Shown piece by piece: positions 17,156 through 26,976 of a DNA stretch of 64,000 bases. Made by a program: the position numbers and the translations under genes. The stretch's first letter is position 1. The number at the start of each line of letters is the position of its first letter. The notes under the pieces are model-generated. The model ran no database searches. It saw nothing but the letters and a program-made list of their open reading frames with translations, and was not told the DNA's origin. Origin of the DNA: an uncultured Nostoc sp. (GTDB lineage Bacteria; Cyanobacteriota; Cyanobacteriia; Cyanobacteriales; Nostocaceae); contig NZ_CALMFY010000174.1 in assembly GCF_937863485.1 (NCBI RefSeq), positions 1-64,000 of the forward strand. The letters run 5' to 3'.

Positions 17156-18078
17156 TGCTGTACACCACGGGTATTAAGGTCGATAGCATATAAGGAATGA
17201 CCAGCTGTGATAAACAAGCGATCGCCTTGTTTCCCACCGAAAGTTAGGTTAGTGGATATCTCCGGTAGGAGAATTTTCCCTAACTGAGTCCCGTCAGGGG
17301 CGTATATCTGCACGCTATCCTGGGAACTAGTAAAAACATTGCCATGTTCGTCAACCCGAAATCCATCAGGTTGTCCTGGATCGATGACACAGAATACACG
17401 GCCATTCTTCACATGGCGATGTCTACGACGGGCTACGCCTACGTCCACGACCTGATACACGCGAATATGATGAGGCCCCCCAGGTATATTAAACGCGGCT
17501 GTATCTGAAACATACAAAAGGCTTTCGTCTGGACTGAAAGCCAGCCCATTCGGGCGCACCATGTCTGTTACTATAGGAGAAATTTCACCACTAGTAGGGT
17601 CAAAGCGATACACATAACTTCCGGGTTGTTCTTGTTCGCCGCCGTAACCTTGCTTTGGCTCAGTGATCCCATAAGGCGGATCGGTAAACCAAATTGTGCC
17701 GTCGCTTTTCACTACTAAATCATTTGGACTGTTCAGGCGTTTGCCCTCGTAGCGATCAACTAAAACCTTCCATTCACCATCGTCTTCGCGTCGGATAATC
17801 GCACGCAAACCGGAGGAACACGCAACTAGACGACCCTCCAAGTCTCGGTAATTACCGCTTTGGTAATCAGATGGATCTCGGAGGACACTCACGTTCTCAG
17901 TAGCACTCCAGCGTAATAAACGGTTACCGTGAGCATCGCTCCACACAACACTGTCATCTTCATGGAAGTAAAGAGGGCCTTCGCTATGGACTGCACCATT
18001 GGCAAGCTTTTGGAGTGAAGCATCTGGAGGTATAATAGCACGCAGGCGATCGTCATAAATCTCAATGGCTTCAGTCAT
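17152..18078 (-). CDS. SMP-30/gluconolactonase/LRE-family protein with in-frame repeat insertion
   Basis: 308 aa six-bladed beta-propeller expected to hydrolyse sugar lactones. Metal-ligand regions of the family are visible: SEGPLYF (E33), SPND (118-120), RPNGLAFSPD (175-184) and PDGFRVDEHGNVF (237-249). The start is supported by CAGGAG 7 bases ahead. Residues 211-222 (VDVGVARRRHRH) are encoded by a dispersed repeat at about 17405-17445 that also occurs in non-coding DNA; it sits between VYQV and KNGRVF, a loop between blades, so the frame is kept. Co-translated with the DoxX gene and divergent from the Rieske-FAD/GMC genes, suggesting sugar or alcohol oxidation. Confidence 0.87.
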   Translation of the reverse strand: MTEAIEIYDDRLRAIIPPDASLQKLANGAVHSEGPLYFHEDDSVVWSDAHGNRLLRWSATENVSVLRDPSDYQSGNYRDLEGRLVACSSGLRAIIRREDDGEWKVLVDRYEGKRLNSPNDLVVKSDGTIWFTDPPYGITEPKQGYGGEQEQPGSYVYRFDPTSGEISPIVTDMVRPNGLAFSPDESLLYVSDTAAFNIPGGPHHIRVYQVVDVGVARRRHRHVKNGRVFCVIDPGQPDGFRVDEHGNVFTSSQDSVQIYAPDGTQLGKILLPEISTNLTFGGKQGDRLFITAGHSLYAIDLNTRGVQQ

Positions 18079-18560
18079 AGTAATCTCCTGTTATTTAACT
18101 TACTTACTGACAATAAATAGCAGGTTAAAGTTAATATCAATTTAAAAACTAATAGATTATAAAATTTATCCGCACTTTTTATAGATATCAAATATGCTTG
18201 ACTTACATAATATATAAACAAAAATCAAATTAAAATGAAATATTAGCATCTCTTTAGGCATAAATAAAAATTAAGCCATTGGGTAGAATCTAAAATTTTA
18301 GATTTAGAATATTTTTGTTTATCTGGGTTATGCCAATCCATCTATCGCCAAAAACTTTCCCAACTTTCAGTCATAAATCTTAGTTCAAACAATTTTTTTC
18401 ACAGTTTCCCTATGTCTAAAGGCTGAATTTATCATTTTAGATATAGACCATTGAGAAATTGAAAAATTCAGACTTTGTGATATAAAGAAAAACGTGCAAG
18501 CAAAAAATATCTGAATATTTCTCAATTTGGCATAAATTGTTCCCAATTAAGAAATAGCTT
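18079..18560. other. AT-rich intergenic region upstream of the SMP-30 gene
   Basis: Highly AT-rich with no open frame of interest. It should contain the promoter of the SMP-30/DoxX pair, but no clear -10/-35 or regulator site could be singled out. Confidence 0.4.
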
Positions 18561-18665
18561 ATGGATCAAAGTAGCTGTAATTACTGGAGGTAATTCCGGT
18601 ATTGGAAAAGCGAAGCGAAACTGCTTGCTGATGAGGGTGCAAAGGTTACAATTTATGTAAGTTCT
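18561..18665 (+). pseudogene. N-terminal remnant of an SDR dehydrogenase
   Basis: Codons from 18568 read KVAVITGGNSGIGKA, the typical beta1-Rossmann motif (GGNSGIG) of short-chain dehydrogenases. The expected continuation, KLLADEGAKVTIYV, is present in another frame from about 18615, so a frameshift separates the two. Nothing further of the gene remains. It is a scrap of a different SDR from the intact one at 2887-3699. Confidence 0.7.
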
Positions 18666-18810
18666 TTGTTGTTATATCAATTCGTAATTCGTAATAAAGG
18701 GGTGTAAGTCTTGCGCTCAGACTCAGATTGCATCTGGTTTTTCGGGTTTTAATCTGTTGTCGGATTTGAAAGAATTGGTATAACTCTTATTCTTAATTTA
18801 AGAGTTGATT

Positions 18811-20439
18811 ATGAAACAGATAGAAGCAGTTGTTGCCAATATAAATGATCTAAATGATGGTGAAATGCGACAGGTAGCTGTCGGCGAGACAGAAATTTTA
18901 CTGACCCGATTAGATGGAAAGTTTCATGCCGTCGGCGCACACTGCTCTCATTATAAAGCGCCGCTGGCAGAGGGGGTGCTGAGTGGACATCATGTTGTTT
19001 GCCCTTGGCACAATGCTTATTTTGACGTGACGAGTGGGGATCAACTAGAACCACCTGGCTTAGATTCTTTAGGCTGTTATCAGGTACGGATTGAAGGTGA
19101 AAACGTCATTGTCAGCGTCCCAGAGGAAACAACGGGATTGCGATCGCCTGCAATGGCGCAATTTAACCCCGACGCTGATGGACGCACATTTGTGATCTTA
19201 GGCGCAGGGGCGGCGGGTGTCCATGCCGCAGAAACTTTGCGAGTAGCTGGATATCAAGGGCGAATCGTCATGATCACTCAGGATGACAGGCTACCCTACG
19301 ATCGCACCAAGCTGAGTAAAGACTACTTCATTGGTGAAACATCCTCAGAGGAAATGCCCCTGCGATCGCCAGATTTCTACAAAGAACACGCGATTGAAGT
19401 ACTGTTGAATAAGCGAGTAGAACAGGTGCAAACAACGGCAAAAGCGATCACCTTTACCGATAGCGCAAGCGGTAGCGACGCAGGAGCGTCTGGTGATTCG
19501 TTGAATTATGATGCCTTGCTGGTAGCAACAGGAGGAAAACCACTCCAGCTAGATATTCCTGGTGCAGACTTGCAAAATATTCTCACATTACGCAGTTTTG
19601 ATGATACTGACCGCATTTTGACACTGAGCAAGCAAAAAGGACAAGCGGTAGTCATTGGCTCCAGTTTTATCGGCATGGAAACAGCAGCTGGGCTGAGTCA
19701 GCACGGCTTACAAGTAACTGTTGTTTCACCGGATTCTGTACCTTTTAAAAAAACCCTTGGTGAGGAAATTGGCAAAATATTTCAGCAAGTTCATGAAGAA
19801 AACGGTGTTTCCTTTAAGTTAGGTAGGAAAGCAGTTGAATTTGAAGGTAGTGACAAGGTAGAAGCTGTAATTTTAGATAATGGCGATCGCCTCAAAGCAG
19901 ATATAGTAATTGTCGGAATTGGTGTACAGCCTGCAACAGACTTTCTTCAGGGGATCGATTTGTATCCTAAAGATGGCAGTGTTGTTGTTGATGAATACTT
20001 GCGTGCAGCTGATGGCATCTATGCCGCAGGCGATATTGCCCGTTATCCCGATTGGCGCACAAGTGAATCGCTTCGGGTTGAACATTGGCGAGTTGCAGCA
20101 CAGCAGGGGCGAATTGCAGCTCATAACATGGCAGGGAAAGCAGTTAAATTTAGAGGGCTTCCTTTGTTTTGGACGATGCAATTCAAGTTTCCCTTGCGCT
20201 ACATCGGCCACGCCCAAAGTTGGGATGAGATAATTGTAGATGGGGATTTGCAAAAACAGGAATTTATTGCTTTCTACGTCAAAAACAATCAAGTCTTGGC
20301 AGTTGCAACCAGCCATAAAGATACGGAAACAGCAGCTATCTCAGAATTGATGCGCTTGAACCAGACGTTAACTGTTGAGGAATTACGGCGTGGTACAGTT
20401 GATTTGATTCAAAGACAGCCAGTTAATAACAAGCAATAG
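18811..20439 (+). CDS. Rieske [2Fe-2S] domain plus FAD/NAD(P) reductase (AIFM3/NirB-like)
   Basis: 542 aa. The N-terminal Rieske domain (1-105) binds a 2Fe-2S cluster through C45-x-H47 and C64-x2-H67 (CSHYKAP, CPWHNAYF). The remainder is a pyridine-nucleotide-disulfide oxidoreductase fold with FVILGAGAAGVHAAE (127-141), VVIGSSFIGME and AAGDIARYPDWR. The architecture matches AIFM3-type ferredoxin reductases. Residues about 217-229 (DSASGSDAGASGD) come from a GC-rich dispersed repeat at 19460-19490, inserted in frame before LNYDALLVATGG. ATG 18811 is preferred over the TTG two codons upstream. First gene of a three-gene operon with GMC oxidoreductase; likely moves electrons from or to NAD(P)H. 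Confidence 0.88.
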   Translation: MKQIEAVVANINDLNDGEMRQVAVGETEILLTRLDGKFHAVGAHCSHYKAPLAEGVLSGHHVVCPWHNAYFDVTSGDQLEPPGLDSLGCYQVRIEGENVIVSVPEETTGLRSPAMAQFNPDADGRTFVILGAGAAGVHAAETLRVAGYQGRIVMITQDDRLPYDRTKLSKDYFIGETSSEEMPLRSPDFYKEHAIEVLLNKRVEQVQTTAKAITFTDSASGSDAGASGDSLNYDALLVATGGKPLQLDIPGADLQNILTLRSFDDTDRILTLSKQKGQAVVIGSSFIGMETAAGLSQHGLQVTVVSPDSVPFKKTLGEEIGKIFQQVHEENGVSFKLGRKAVEFEGSDKVEAVILDNGDRLKADIVIVGIGVQPATDFLQGIDLYPKDGSVVVDEYLRAADGIYAAGDIARYPDWRTSESLRVEHWRVAAQQGRIAAHNMAGKAVKFRGLPLFWTMQFKFPLRYIGHAQSWDEIIVDGDLQKQEFIAFYVKNNQVLAVATSHKDTETAAISELMRLNQTLTVEELRRGTVDLIQRQPVNNKQ

Positions 20440-20475
20440 GTTTGAGACAAGAGTAATTTTGCATCTCCTGCATAT

Positions 20476-22065
20476 ATGACAAACATCACTGAACACTACG
20501 ACATTATCATTATCGGTACGGGAGCCGGTGGAGGGACACTGGCTCACCGCCTCGCACCCACAGGTAAAAAAATTCTAGTGCTGGAACGAGGCGACTTTTT
20601 ACCGAGAGAGAAAGCTAACTGGAGTCCAGGGGAAGTTTATCAAAAACATCGCTACCACGCAGATGAGGAATGGTATAACAAGGAAGGCAAAACCTTTAAA
20701 CCGCAGACAGGCTACTGGGTTGGCGGCAATACCAAACTCTACGGTGCAGCCTTGATTAGATTCCGCGAGCGAGATTTTGAAAGGGTAATTCACAAGGGAG
20801 GAATTTCTCCAGAATGGCCACTCAAGTACTCAAACTTTGAGCCGTACTACACCCAAGCAGAAAAGCTGTATGATGTGCATGGCAAGCAAGGGGAAGACCC
20901 AACTGAACCACCTCGTAGCGAACCATATCCCTATCCACCAGTGAGTCATGAGCCGGATATGCAGGAATTGGCTGATGGCATCCGCGAACTGGGCTATTAC
21001 CCATTCCACCTACCACTGGGATTAAAACTCAATGAAAGCGATCGCACTAAAAGTCCCTGTATTCGCTGCGATACCTTTGATGGATACCCCTGTTTGGTAG
21101 ATGCAAAAGCCGATGCTGATGTTAACGCCATTCGTCCCAGCCGCGAAATGTATGCTAATTTCACCCTCTTAACTAATGCCAAAGTCTTACGGCTGCATAC
21201 CAGTGAGTCGGGGCGAGAGGTTACGAGTGTAGAAACTGAAATTGCCGGAGAGTCACATTGGTTTGCAGGTGATATTGTAGTTGTTGCCTGTGGCTCTATC
21301 AACTCGGCTCTCTTGCTTTTACGCTCTGCTAATGACAAACATCCCAATGGATTGGCAAACAGTTCCGATCAGGTGGGGCGGAATTATATGAAACAGTTGG
21401 AAACTGCGATTGTTTCCATACATCTAAATGTAAATCGTGCCAACTATCAGAAAACGATCGCCGTCAACGATTTTTATTGGGGAGAGCCAGATTTTCCTTA
21501 TCCCATGGGAATGGTACAAAATACGGGCAATGTCCTAGCTGATATGATTCCCGCAGAGGCTCCGCCGCTCATGGCTCCGTTTATTAAACTGATTCCTGAG
21601 TATGAGCGCCATTTGCTTGCTGAAAGATCAGTGGGCTGGTGGTTGCAAACAGAAGATTTACCAGACCCGAATAATCGGATTCGGGTAGTGGGTGACAAGA
21701 CTTACATTGACTATACACTCAACAATACCGAAGCAGGCGATCGCTTAATCCATCGTTGGACATCTGTACTCAAGTCAATTCCTAACTCCGCTAAACACGT
21801 TCTGCCATTTAGTATTTATCCCCGCACTACTATACCAGAACAAGCAGTTGCCCATCAATGCGGTACTTGTCGATTTGGCACAGATCCTAAAACCTCAGTC
21901 CTTGACATCAATTGCCGTACCCATGATGTCGATAATCTTTATGTGGTTGATAGTAGTTTCTTTCCCTCAAATTCAGGTGCTAACCCAACATTAACAATTA
22001 TGGCGAATGCATTGCGGGTTGGCGACCGCATAGCTGAACGCTTGAAATCAAAAGGAGGAACATGA
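20476..22065 (+). CDS. GMC-family FAD oxidoreductase
   Basis: 529 aa flavoprotein. It opens with the FAD motif IIIGTGAGGGTLAHRLA (12-28), has GYWVGGNTKLYGAAL (77-91) and the C-terminal GMC-type block HQCGTCRFGTDPKTSVLD with VVDSSFFPSNSGANPTLTIM, including the His expected in the active site. The family oxidises primary alcohols and sugars (glucose/choline dehydrogenase type). It follows the Rieske-FAD gene by 36 bases and overlaps the glycine-zipper gene by ATGA. A conserved Cys-rich stretch (CIRCDTFDGYPC, about 196-207) is unusual for simple GMC oxidases and could hold a metal. The substrate is unknown; a sugar is plausible given the lactonase nearby. Confidence 0.87.
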   Translation: MTNITEHYDIIIIGTGAGGGTLAHRLAPTGKKILVLERGDFLPREKANWSPGEVYQKHRYHADEEWYNKEGKTFKPQTGYWVGGNTKLYGAALIRFRERDFERVIHKGGISPEWPLKYSNFEPYYTQAEKLYDVHGKQGEDPTEPPRSEPYPYPPVSHEPDMQELADGIRELGYYPFHLPLGLKLNESDRTKSPCIRCDTFDGYPCLVDAKADADVNAIRPSREMYANFTLLTNAKVLRLHTSESGREVTSVETEIAGESHWFAGDIVVVACGSINSALLLLRSANDKHPNGLANSSDQVGRNYMKQLETAIVSIHLNVNRANYQKTIAVNDFYWGEPDFPYPMGMVQNTGNVLADMIPAEAPPLMAPFIKLIPEYERHLLAERSVGWWLQTEDLPDPNNRIRVVGDKTYIDYTLNNTEAGDRLIHRWTSVLKSIPNSAKHVLPFSIYPRTTIPEQAVAHQCGTCRFGTDPKTSVLDINCRTHDVDNLYVVDSSFFPSNSGANPTLTIMANALRVGDRIAERLKSKGGT

Positions 22066-22445
22066 TGACAAACGATGAACAACAAATTAAACGACAAGAC
22101 CAACCACAGATTGAATCTCAACAAATCAACTCAGATGCAACGGATTCTCATCCTATAGCTACAAGTTTAGGGGCTGTGGGAGGTGGCGTAGCAGGAGCCG
22201 CACTGGGTCGCTCAATTGCGGGTAAACTGGGTGCTGCGATCGGTGGGGTTGCAGGAGCGATCGCCGGTGGCGTAGCAGGTAATCAGCTAGTAGCGTACAC
22301 TGAGGAATTCATTGAAGAACTCCAGCCGATAATTGGATTGCGATTAGGAGCCGATCACAAACCAATTGAACTACCCCGTCACTACACTTGGGAAGAACTA
22401 CAGGCGCTGTCAAAATCCCAAGGTGGAGAAATCCAAGCTACCTAA
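22062..22445 (+). CDS. glycine-zipper protein
   Basis: 127 aa. Residues about 32-72 form a long glycine-zipper/hydrophobic stretch rich in AxxxGxxxG (GAVGGGVAGAALGRSIAGK and GAAIGGVAGAIAGGVAG), a motif that packs in membranes. The flanks are polar. ATG overlaps the GMC stop (ATGA), and GGAGG precedes it, so translation is coupled. It may anchor or associate with the oxidoreductases; no catalytic motif is visible. Confidence 0.75.
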   Translation: MMTNDEQQIKRQDQPQIESQQINSDATDSHPIATSLGAVGGGVAGAALGRSIAGKLGAAIGGVAGAIAGGVAGNQLVAYTEEFIEELQPIIGLRLGADHKPIELPRHYTWEELQALSKSQGGEIQAT

Positions 22446-22609
22446 CCCAAAATGGTATAAAGCACCGTCCGAAAGCTTTAGTGCGTTTGGACTAATCTCC
22501 ATAACGCACTCTACATATATATAGTTATATTTTTTCACACAATCAAATCAGATTGCCACTATATTGCCCTCAACTGAGAACCGCTATAACTTCTGAGATT
22601 TTTGTGCTA

Positions 22610-24736
22610 CTAAGAAACACGACGTAATAGCATGAGAGAGCGGTCTGTAACTGGCACAGTTTGCTCACCCATAATCAATTTTCCTGAGTTAAGAAACCGA
22701 GATTCGTTGGTGTCAATAATTATTTCCCATTCCCTGTCCTGGAAAACATTGGGTAAGGCAAACTCAATCGTTTCGTAGTGAGCATTAAAAAATAGCAGAA
22801 AGCTCTCATCAATAATACGTTCACCGCGAGGGCCAGGAGTAACAATGCCCTCGCCATTCAAGAAAATTTCCATAGCTTTGGCATAACTAACTAGCCACTG
22901 CTTTTGGGTCATTTCACTACCGTCGGCATTAAACCAACCAATATCACTAATACCCAAACCATGAATCGGACGGCCTTGAAACCACTTACGCCGGCGAAAT
23001 GCTGGATGCTGATGACGAAAATTAATCAGTTGGCGGGTAAAGTCTAATAGTTCAGCATTAGACTTTTGTAAAGTCCAATCACGCCAGGAAAGTTCATTAT
23101 CTTGGCAGTAGACATTGTTGTTACCCTTCTGACTAAAACCAATTTCATCTCCTCCTAGTAGCATGGGTATGCCTTGAGATAGCATTAAAGTTGCTAAAAA
23201 GTTGCGCCGCTGACGTTCCCGTAAGCGGATCACGTCTGGCTCATGGGTTTCTCCTTCTACACCGCAATTCCAAGATCGGTTATGGCTTTCTCCATCCCGG
23301 TTATCTTCGCCGTTGGCCTGATTATCCTTTTGGTTGTAGCTGACCAAATCATTGAGCGTGAAGCCATCATGAGCAGTGATGAAATTAATACTGGCACTGG
23401 GATTGCGCCCGTTTGCTTGGTAAAGATCAGGGCTACCAGTAAAACAGTAAGCAAATTGTCCGAGGCTATCATCCTCACCCCGCCAAAAATCCCGCACAGT
23501 ATCACGATACCTCCCATTCCATTCAGACCAACGTAAAGGAAAATTGCCAACTTGATAACCGCCTTCTCCTAAATCCCAAGGTTCAGCAATCAGCTTCACA
23601 TCTGCCAGAACTGGATCTTGATGAATAATATCAAAAAAAGCTGCGAGATTATCTACTTCATATAGTTCTCGCGCTAATGCCGAAGCTAAATCAAAGCGAA
23701 AGCCATCAACATGCATTTCTGTTACCCAATAGCGCAGACTATCCATGATTAACTTCAGAACTTGGGCATGACGTACATTCAGAGAGTTGCCGCAACCTGT
23801 GAAGTCCATGTGGTAACGAGAGTTATCTTTGATCAAGCGGTAGTACACACTATTATCGATGCCTCGCAGCGACAATGTTGGCCCTAAATGATTGCCTTCG
23901 CCAGTGTGGTTATAAACTACATCTAAAATTACTTCAATGCCAGCAAAGTGTAAGTCCTTTACCATCTGCTTAAACTCGGTCACTTGTTCTCCGAGTGAGC
24001 CACTAGCACTGTAACCGGAGTGGGGTGTGAAATAATTAATGGAATCGTAACCCCAATAGTTTTTCAGTCCTTTATCCACCAGAAATCCTGGAGAAGATAA
24101 AAAGTGATGTACAGGCATCAATTCTACAGATGTGATTCCTAGTTGTTGGAGATATTGAATTGCCGCTGGATGTCCCAGCCCTGCATAAGTACCACGTAAT
24201 TCTTCTGGAATATCTGGGTGTAGCTTAGTAAAACCTTTAACGTGAGTTTCATAAATAATAGTTTCGTGCCACGGCCTACCAAGTGGTTTGTCATCTCCCC
24301 AATCAAAGGACTGATCAACAACAACACACTTTGGCATAATTTGGGCATTATCTAAATCGGAAAAAGCTAGGTCTTCTTCTGGTGCATCTAAAGAGTAGCC
24401 AAAAATAGCTGAACTCTCGTTAATTTCCCCATCAATTGCCTTGGCATAGGGATCAATTAGTAGTTTATTAGGGTTAAAGCGATGACCAGCTTCTGGGGCC
24501 CAATGGCCATGGACTCTAAACCCATAGCGTTGTCCAGGCCCCACTCCTGGTAAATAAGCGTGCCAAACAAAATTATTTTTTTCTGTTAAATGTAAGCGGA
24601 TTTCCTGATCATCAGCATCAAACAAACAAAGTTCTACACCTGTTGCATTCTCGGAAAACAAAGCGAAGTTCGTGCCTTTGCCATCCCAACTAGCACCCAA
24701 GGGATATACATTTCCAGGCCATACAGATACATACAT
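22610..24736 (-). CDS. glgX: glycogen debranching enzyme GlgX (isoamylase type)
   Basis: 708 aa GH13 enzyme that removes alpha-1,6 branches during glycogen breakdown. A CBM48 domain occupies about 1-140 (PLGASWDGKGTNFALFSENA), followed by the alpha-amylase barrel with VILDVVYNHTGEG, the nucleophile segment DGFRFDLAS, the acid AEPWDLGEGGYQVGNFP and the transition-state Asp in TAHDGFTLND, then a C-terminal beta domain. Start set at ATG 24736 (MYVSVWPGNVYPLG); the frame extends 13 codons further to a TTG, which lacks similarity. Alone on the minus strand. It complements the amylo-1,6-glucosidase at the left edge. Confidence 0.93.
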   Translation of the reverse strand: MYVSVWPGNVYPLGASWDGKGTNFALFSENATGVELCLFDADDQEIRLHLTEKNNFVWHAYLPGVGPGQRYGFRVHGHWAPEAGHRFNPNKLLIDPYAKAIDGEINESSAIFGYSLDAPEEDLAFSDLDNAQIMPKCVVVDQSFDWGDDKPLGRPWHETIIYETHVKGFTKLHPDIPEELRGTYAGLGHPAAIQYLQQLGITSVELMPVHHFLSSPGFLVDKGLKNYWGYDSINYFTPHSGYSASGSLGEQVTEFKQMVKDLHFAGIEVILDVVYNHTGEGNHLGPTLSLRGIDNSVYYRLIKDNSRYHMDFTGCGNSLNVRHAQVLKLIMDSLRYWVTEMHVDGFRFDLASALARELYEVDNLAAFFDIIHQDPVLADVKLIAEPWDLGEGGYQVGNFPLRWSEWNGRYRDTVRDFWRGEDDSLGQFAYCFTGSPDLYQANGRNPSASINFITAHDGFTLNDLVSYNQKDNQANGEDNRDGESHNRSWNCGVEGETHEPDVIRLRERQRRNFLATLMLSQGIPMLLGGDEIGFSQKGNNNVYCQDNELSWRDWTLQKSNAELLDFTRQLINFRHQHPAFRRRKWFQGRPIHGLGISDIGWFNADGSEMTQKQWLVSYAKAMEIFLNGEGIVTPGPRGERIIDESFLLFFNAHYETIEFALPNVFQDREWEIIIDTNESRFLNSGKLIMGEQTVPVTDRSLMLLRRVS

Positions 24737-25290
24737 AAATGAAATACCAAAAGCTAATTTTACTTTTACTAACAAACTTGAAGATGTGTTGAATAGTAAT
24801 TTCTGTAAGTTAATTTCAACATGAAAGCTAACAAATTTGAATTAAGCAAATCTTACCATAGAGCTTTTATAATTAAAAAGTCTTATCAGCAGATGACAAG
24901 GATTGGTTTTCATTTCCAGCTAGAAGAGAATTTTTGATATTGTCAATCGACGATATCAAGATTGAGAACCCCGTTATTACTACTTGACTCATAAATTCTC
25001 TAACAAGTTTATTTGCCAAATATTTCAATTCTAATAGTTTTATCAAAAATAGCGGACACCTACATCTACCAAAATGACGTAATTTATCTCAGTCAACGTG
25101 TAGATTTACTTAAAACATCTTTTGTGCATCTTTAATGTCAATTTTGAGATTAACTTACACAGTATTTTTGCTTAATGCATCTGTTAATACTCATAAAAAA
25201 GCACATTGAAACGAATATTGTTAGTACAACACGGCGTAAATAGAGCAACCATTTAAAAACCCTAAAAAGCCCATTCCGTAATACTTTTGG
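24737..25290. other. AT-rich intergenic region
   Basis: Gap between the divergent GlgX and CNNM genes. No coding or RNA gene was recognised. Around 24955 there is CGACGATATCAAGATTGAGAA, which resembles nothing specific. Heptameric TTTTGGC/TTTTGAC runs start the repeat noted at its right end. Confidence 0.4.
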
Positions 25291-25332
25291 CTTTTGACTT
25301 TTGAATGAGTGACTTCTGCCTTGCGGTACTAG
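25291..25332. repeat. dispersed repeat shared with 62060-62108
   Basis: The stretch CTTTTGACTTTTGAATGAGT followed by GACTTCTGCCTTGCGGTACT is nearly identical to the reverse complement of 62060-62108, where GATTTTTAACTTCCGCCTTG replaces the middle. Both begin with heptamer-like CTTTTGA units. Occurs in intergenic DNA in both places. Confidence 0.75.
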
Positions 25333-25504
25333 CTGGTTGTATCGCACTAGGAGTGATAATTATAAAACTAAAGCATGAGTGGCGATTGACGGTGGCAAGT
25401 AGTAGAGGCATCGCACTTACTGATTACATCTACTTTGCCACGCTCAATCTAATTAATTAGAGTTAAATATATTTAATAGTCTGTCAACAAAACTTGAAAT
25501 TATT

Positions 25505-26845
25505 ATGAACAGCCAACTTAATTTGCTAACAGCAAGCAAGTTACTAGCCCTAATTTTCTTGGTACTAGCCAACGGCTTTTTTGTGGCAGCAGAATTTGCC
25601 TTAGTCGTTTTACGTCGTAGTCGTGTCGAGCAGCTAGTTGCTGAAGAACATCCTCGGGCAAAGGCTTTACAACGTGCAGTCAACAACTTGGACTCTTATC
25701 TAGCAGCAACTCAACTTGGCGTTACTATGTCTTCTCTGGGCTTAGGTTGGATTGGAGAACCAGCACTAGCTGTAATCGTTGAGCCTGCTTTCCACTGGCT
25801 ACCGAAATCCTTGGCCTTGTTGAGCGCCCATACCCTATCAGTGATTGTAGCATTCATAATCATTACCTGTCTCCATATCGTTTTGGGAGAATTAGCTCCT
25901 AAAAGTCTAGCACTTCAACGTACAGAAGGCACTGCCTTCGCTGTGATTAATCTGTTAGAACTATACTTAGCCATATTTCGCCCAGCTGTCGAGGGTTTGA
26001 ATAATATCGGAAATTTCGTTCTCAAACTTATCGGCTTGCAACCAGGAAATGCCGAACAATTATTTCATTCTACTGAAGAATTGAAACTTTTAGTCGCAGC
26101 TAGTCATGAAGCAGGCTTATTGGGGTCAGCCGAACAAGATGTAGTGGAGCGAGTGTTTAGTATTGGCGATCGACGAGTTAGTGCGTTTATGACACCACGT
26201 ACAGAGATAGAATGGCTTAACATTGATCAGCCGCTTGAAATAGTCCGCCATCAAGTCATCAAAAGTATGCATTATTTCTTTCCTGTTGGACAGGATAGCG
26301 TTGATAATTTATTAGGTGTTGTACAAACCAAAGAATTTTTAGCCCATAATCCAACTCAACCGATTGAATTGCAAGCCTTATTAAAACCAATCTTGTATGT
26401 GCCAGAAAGTATGAATGCTTTGAAACTCCTGGATTTATTTAAGAAATCTGGGACTCACATTGCCTTAATCGTGGACGAGTATGGTGTGACACAAGGTTTG
26501 GTTACACTCACTGACATTATAGAAGCGATTGTGGGTGATATCCCGTCGAGTGAAGATCTAACTGACCCTGAGATTGTACAACGCGAGGATGGATCTTGGT
26601 TGTTAGATGGACTATTGCCCATTGACGAGTTGAAAGAAATTCTCGACATCAAAAAGTTGCCACCACAGGCAGGAATCAACTATCAAACTTTAGGGGGTTT
26701 TATTGTGAACCAGCTTGGACATATTCCCTCTACTGCTGAATATTTTGAGTGGGCGGGACTACGTTTTGAAGTAATTGATATGGATGGGAACCGAGTTGAT
26801 AAAGTGCTGGTTGCTCGTGTAAGCACTCATTTAAAGGCTGTCTGA
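25505..26845 (+). CDS. CNNM/HlyC-CorC family membrane protein
   Basis: 446 aa. An N-terminal DUF21/CNNM transmembrane domain (about 10-190, four helices, with VLANGFFVAAEFALVVLRRS and LHIVLGELAPKSLALQ) is followed by a CBS pair (about 215-345, with MTPRTEIEWL and VDEYGVTQGLVTLTDIIEAIVGDI) and a C-terminal CorC_HlyC transporter-associated domain (about 360-440). Relatives export Mg2+ or Co2+ or influence ion homeostasis. Complete length for the family. Monocistronic as far as can be seen. Confidence 0.9.
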   Translation: MNSQLNLLTASKLLALIFLVLANGFFVAAEFALVVLRRSRVEQLVAEEHPRAKALQRAVNNLDSYLAATQLGVTMSSLGLGWIGEPALAVIVEPAFHWLPKSLALLSAHTLSVIVAFIIITCLHIVLGELAPKSLALQRTEGTAFAVINLLELYLAIFRPAVEGLNNIGNFVLKLIGLQPGNAEQLFHSTEELKLLVAASHEAGLLGSAEQDVVERVFSIGDRRVSAFMTPRTEIEWLNIDQPLEIVRHQVIKSMHYFFPVGQDSVDNLLGVVQTKEFLAHNPTQPIELQALLKPILYVPESMNALKLLDLFKKSGTHIALIVDEYGVTQGLVTLTDIIEAIVGDIPSSEDLTDPEIVQREDGSWLLDGLLPIDELKEILDIKKLPPQAGINYQTLGGFIVNQLGHIPSTAEYFEWAGLRFEVIDMDGNRVDKVLVARVSTHLKAV

Positions 26846-26976
26846 TTTTTAATTGATTTTATTTCCAAAGGAAGATGATTTGAATTCGGATATCTGTCTT
26901 AAGATAAATAGAATTTAACTGAGGTAACCATTAAAATGTCTGAGTTAGAAAAAACCACCTGACTCAGAGCAAAGAT

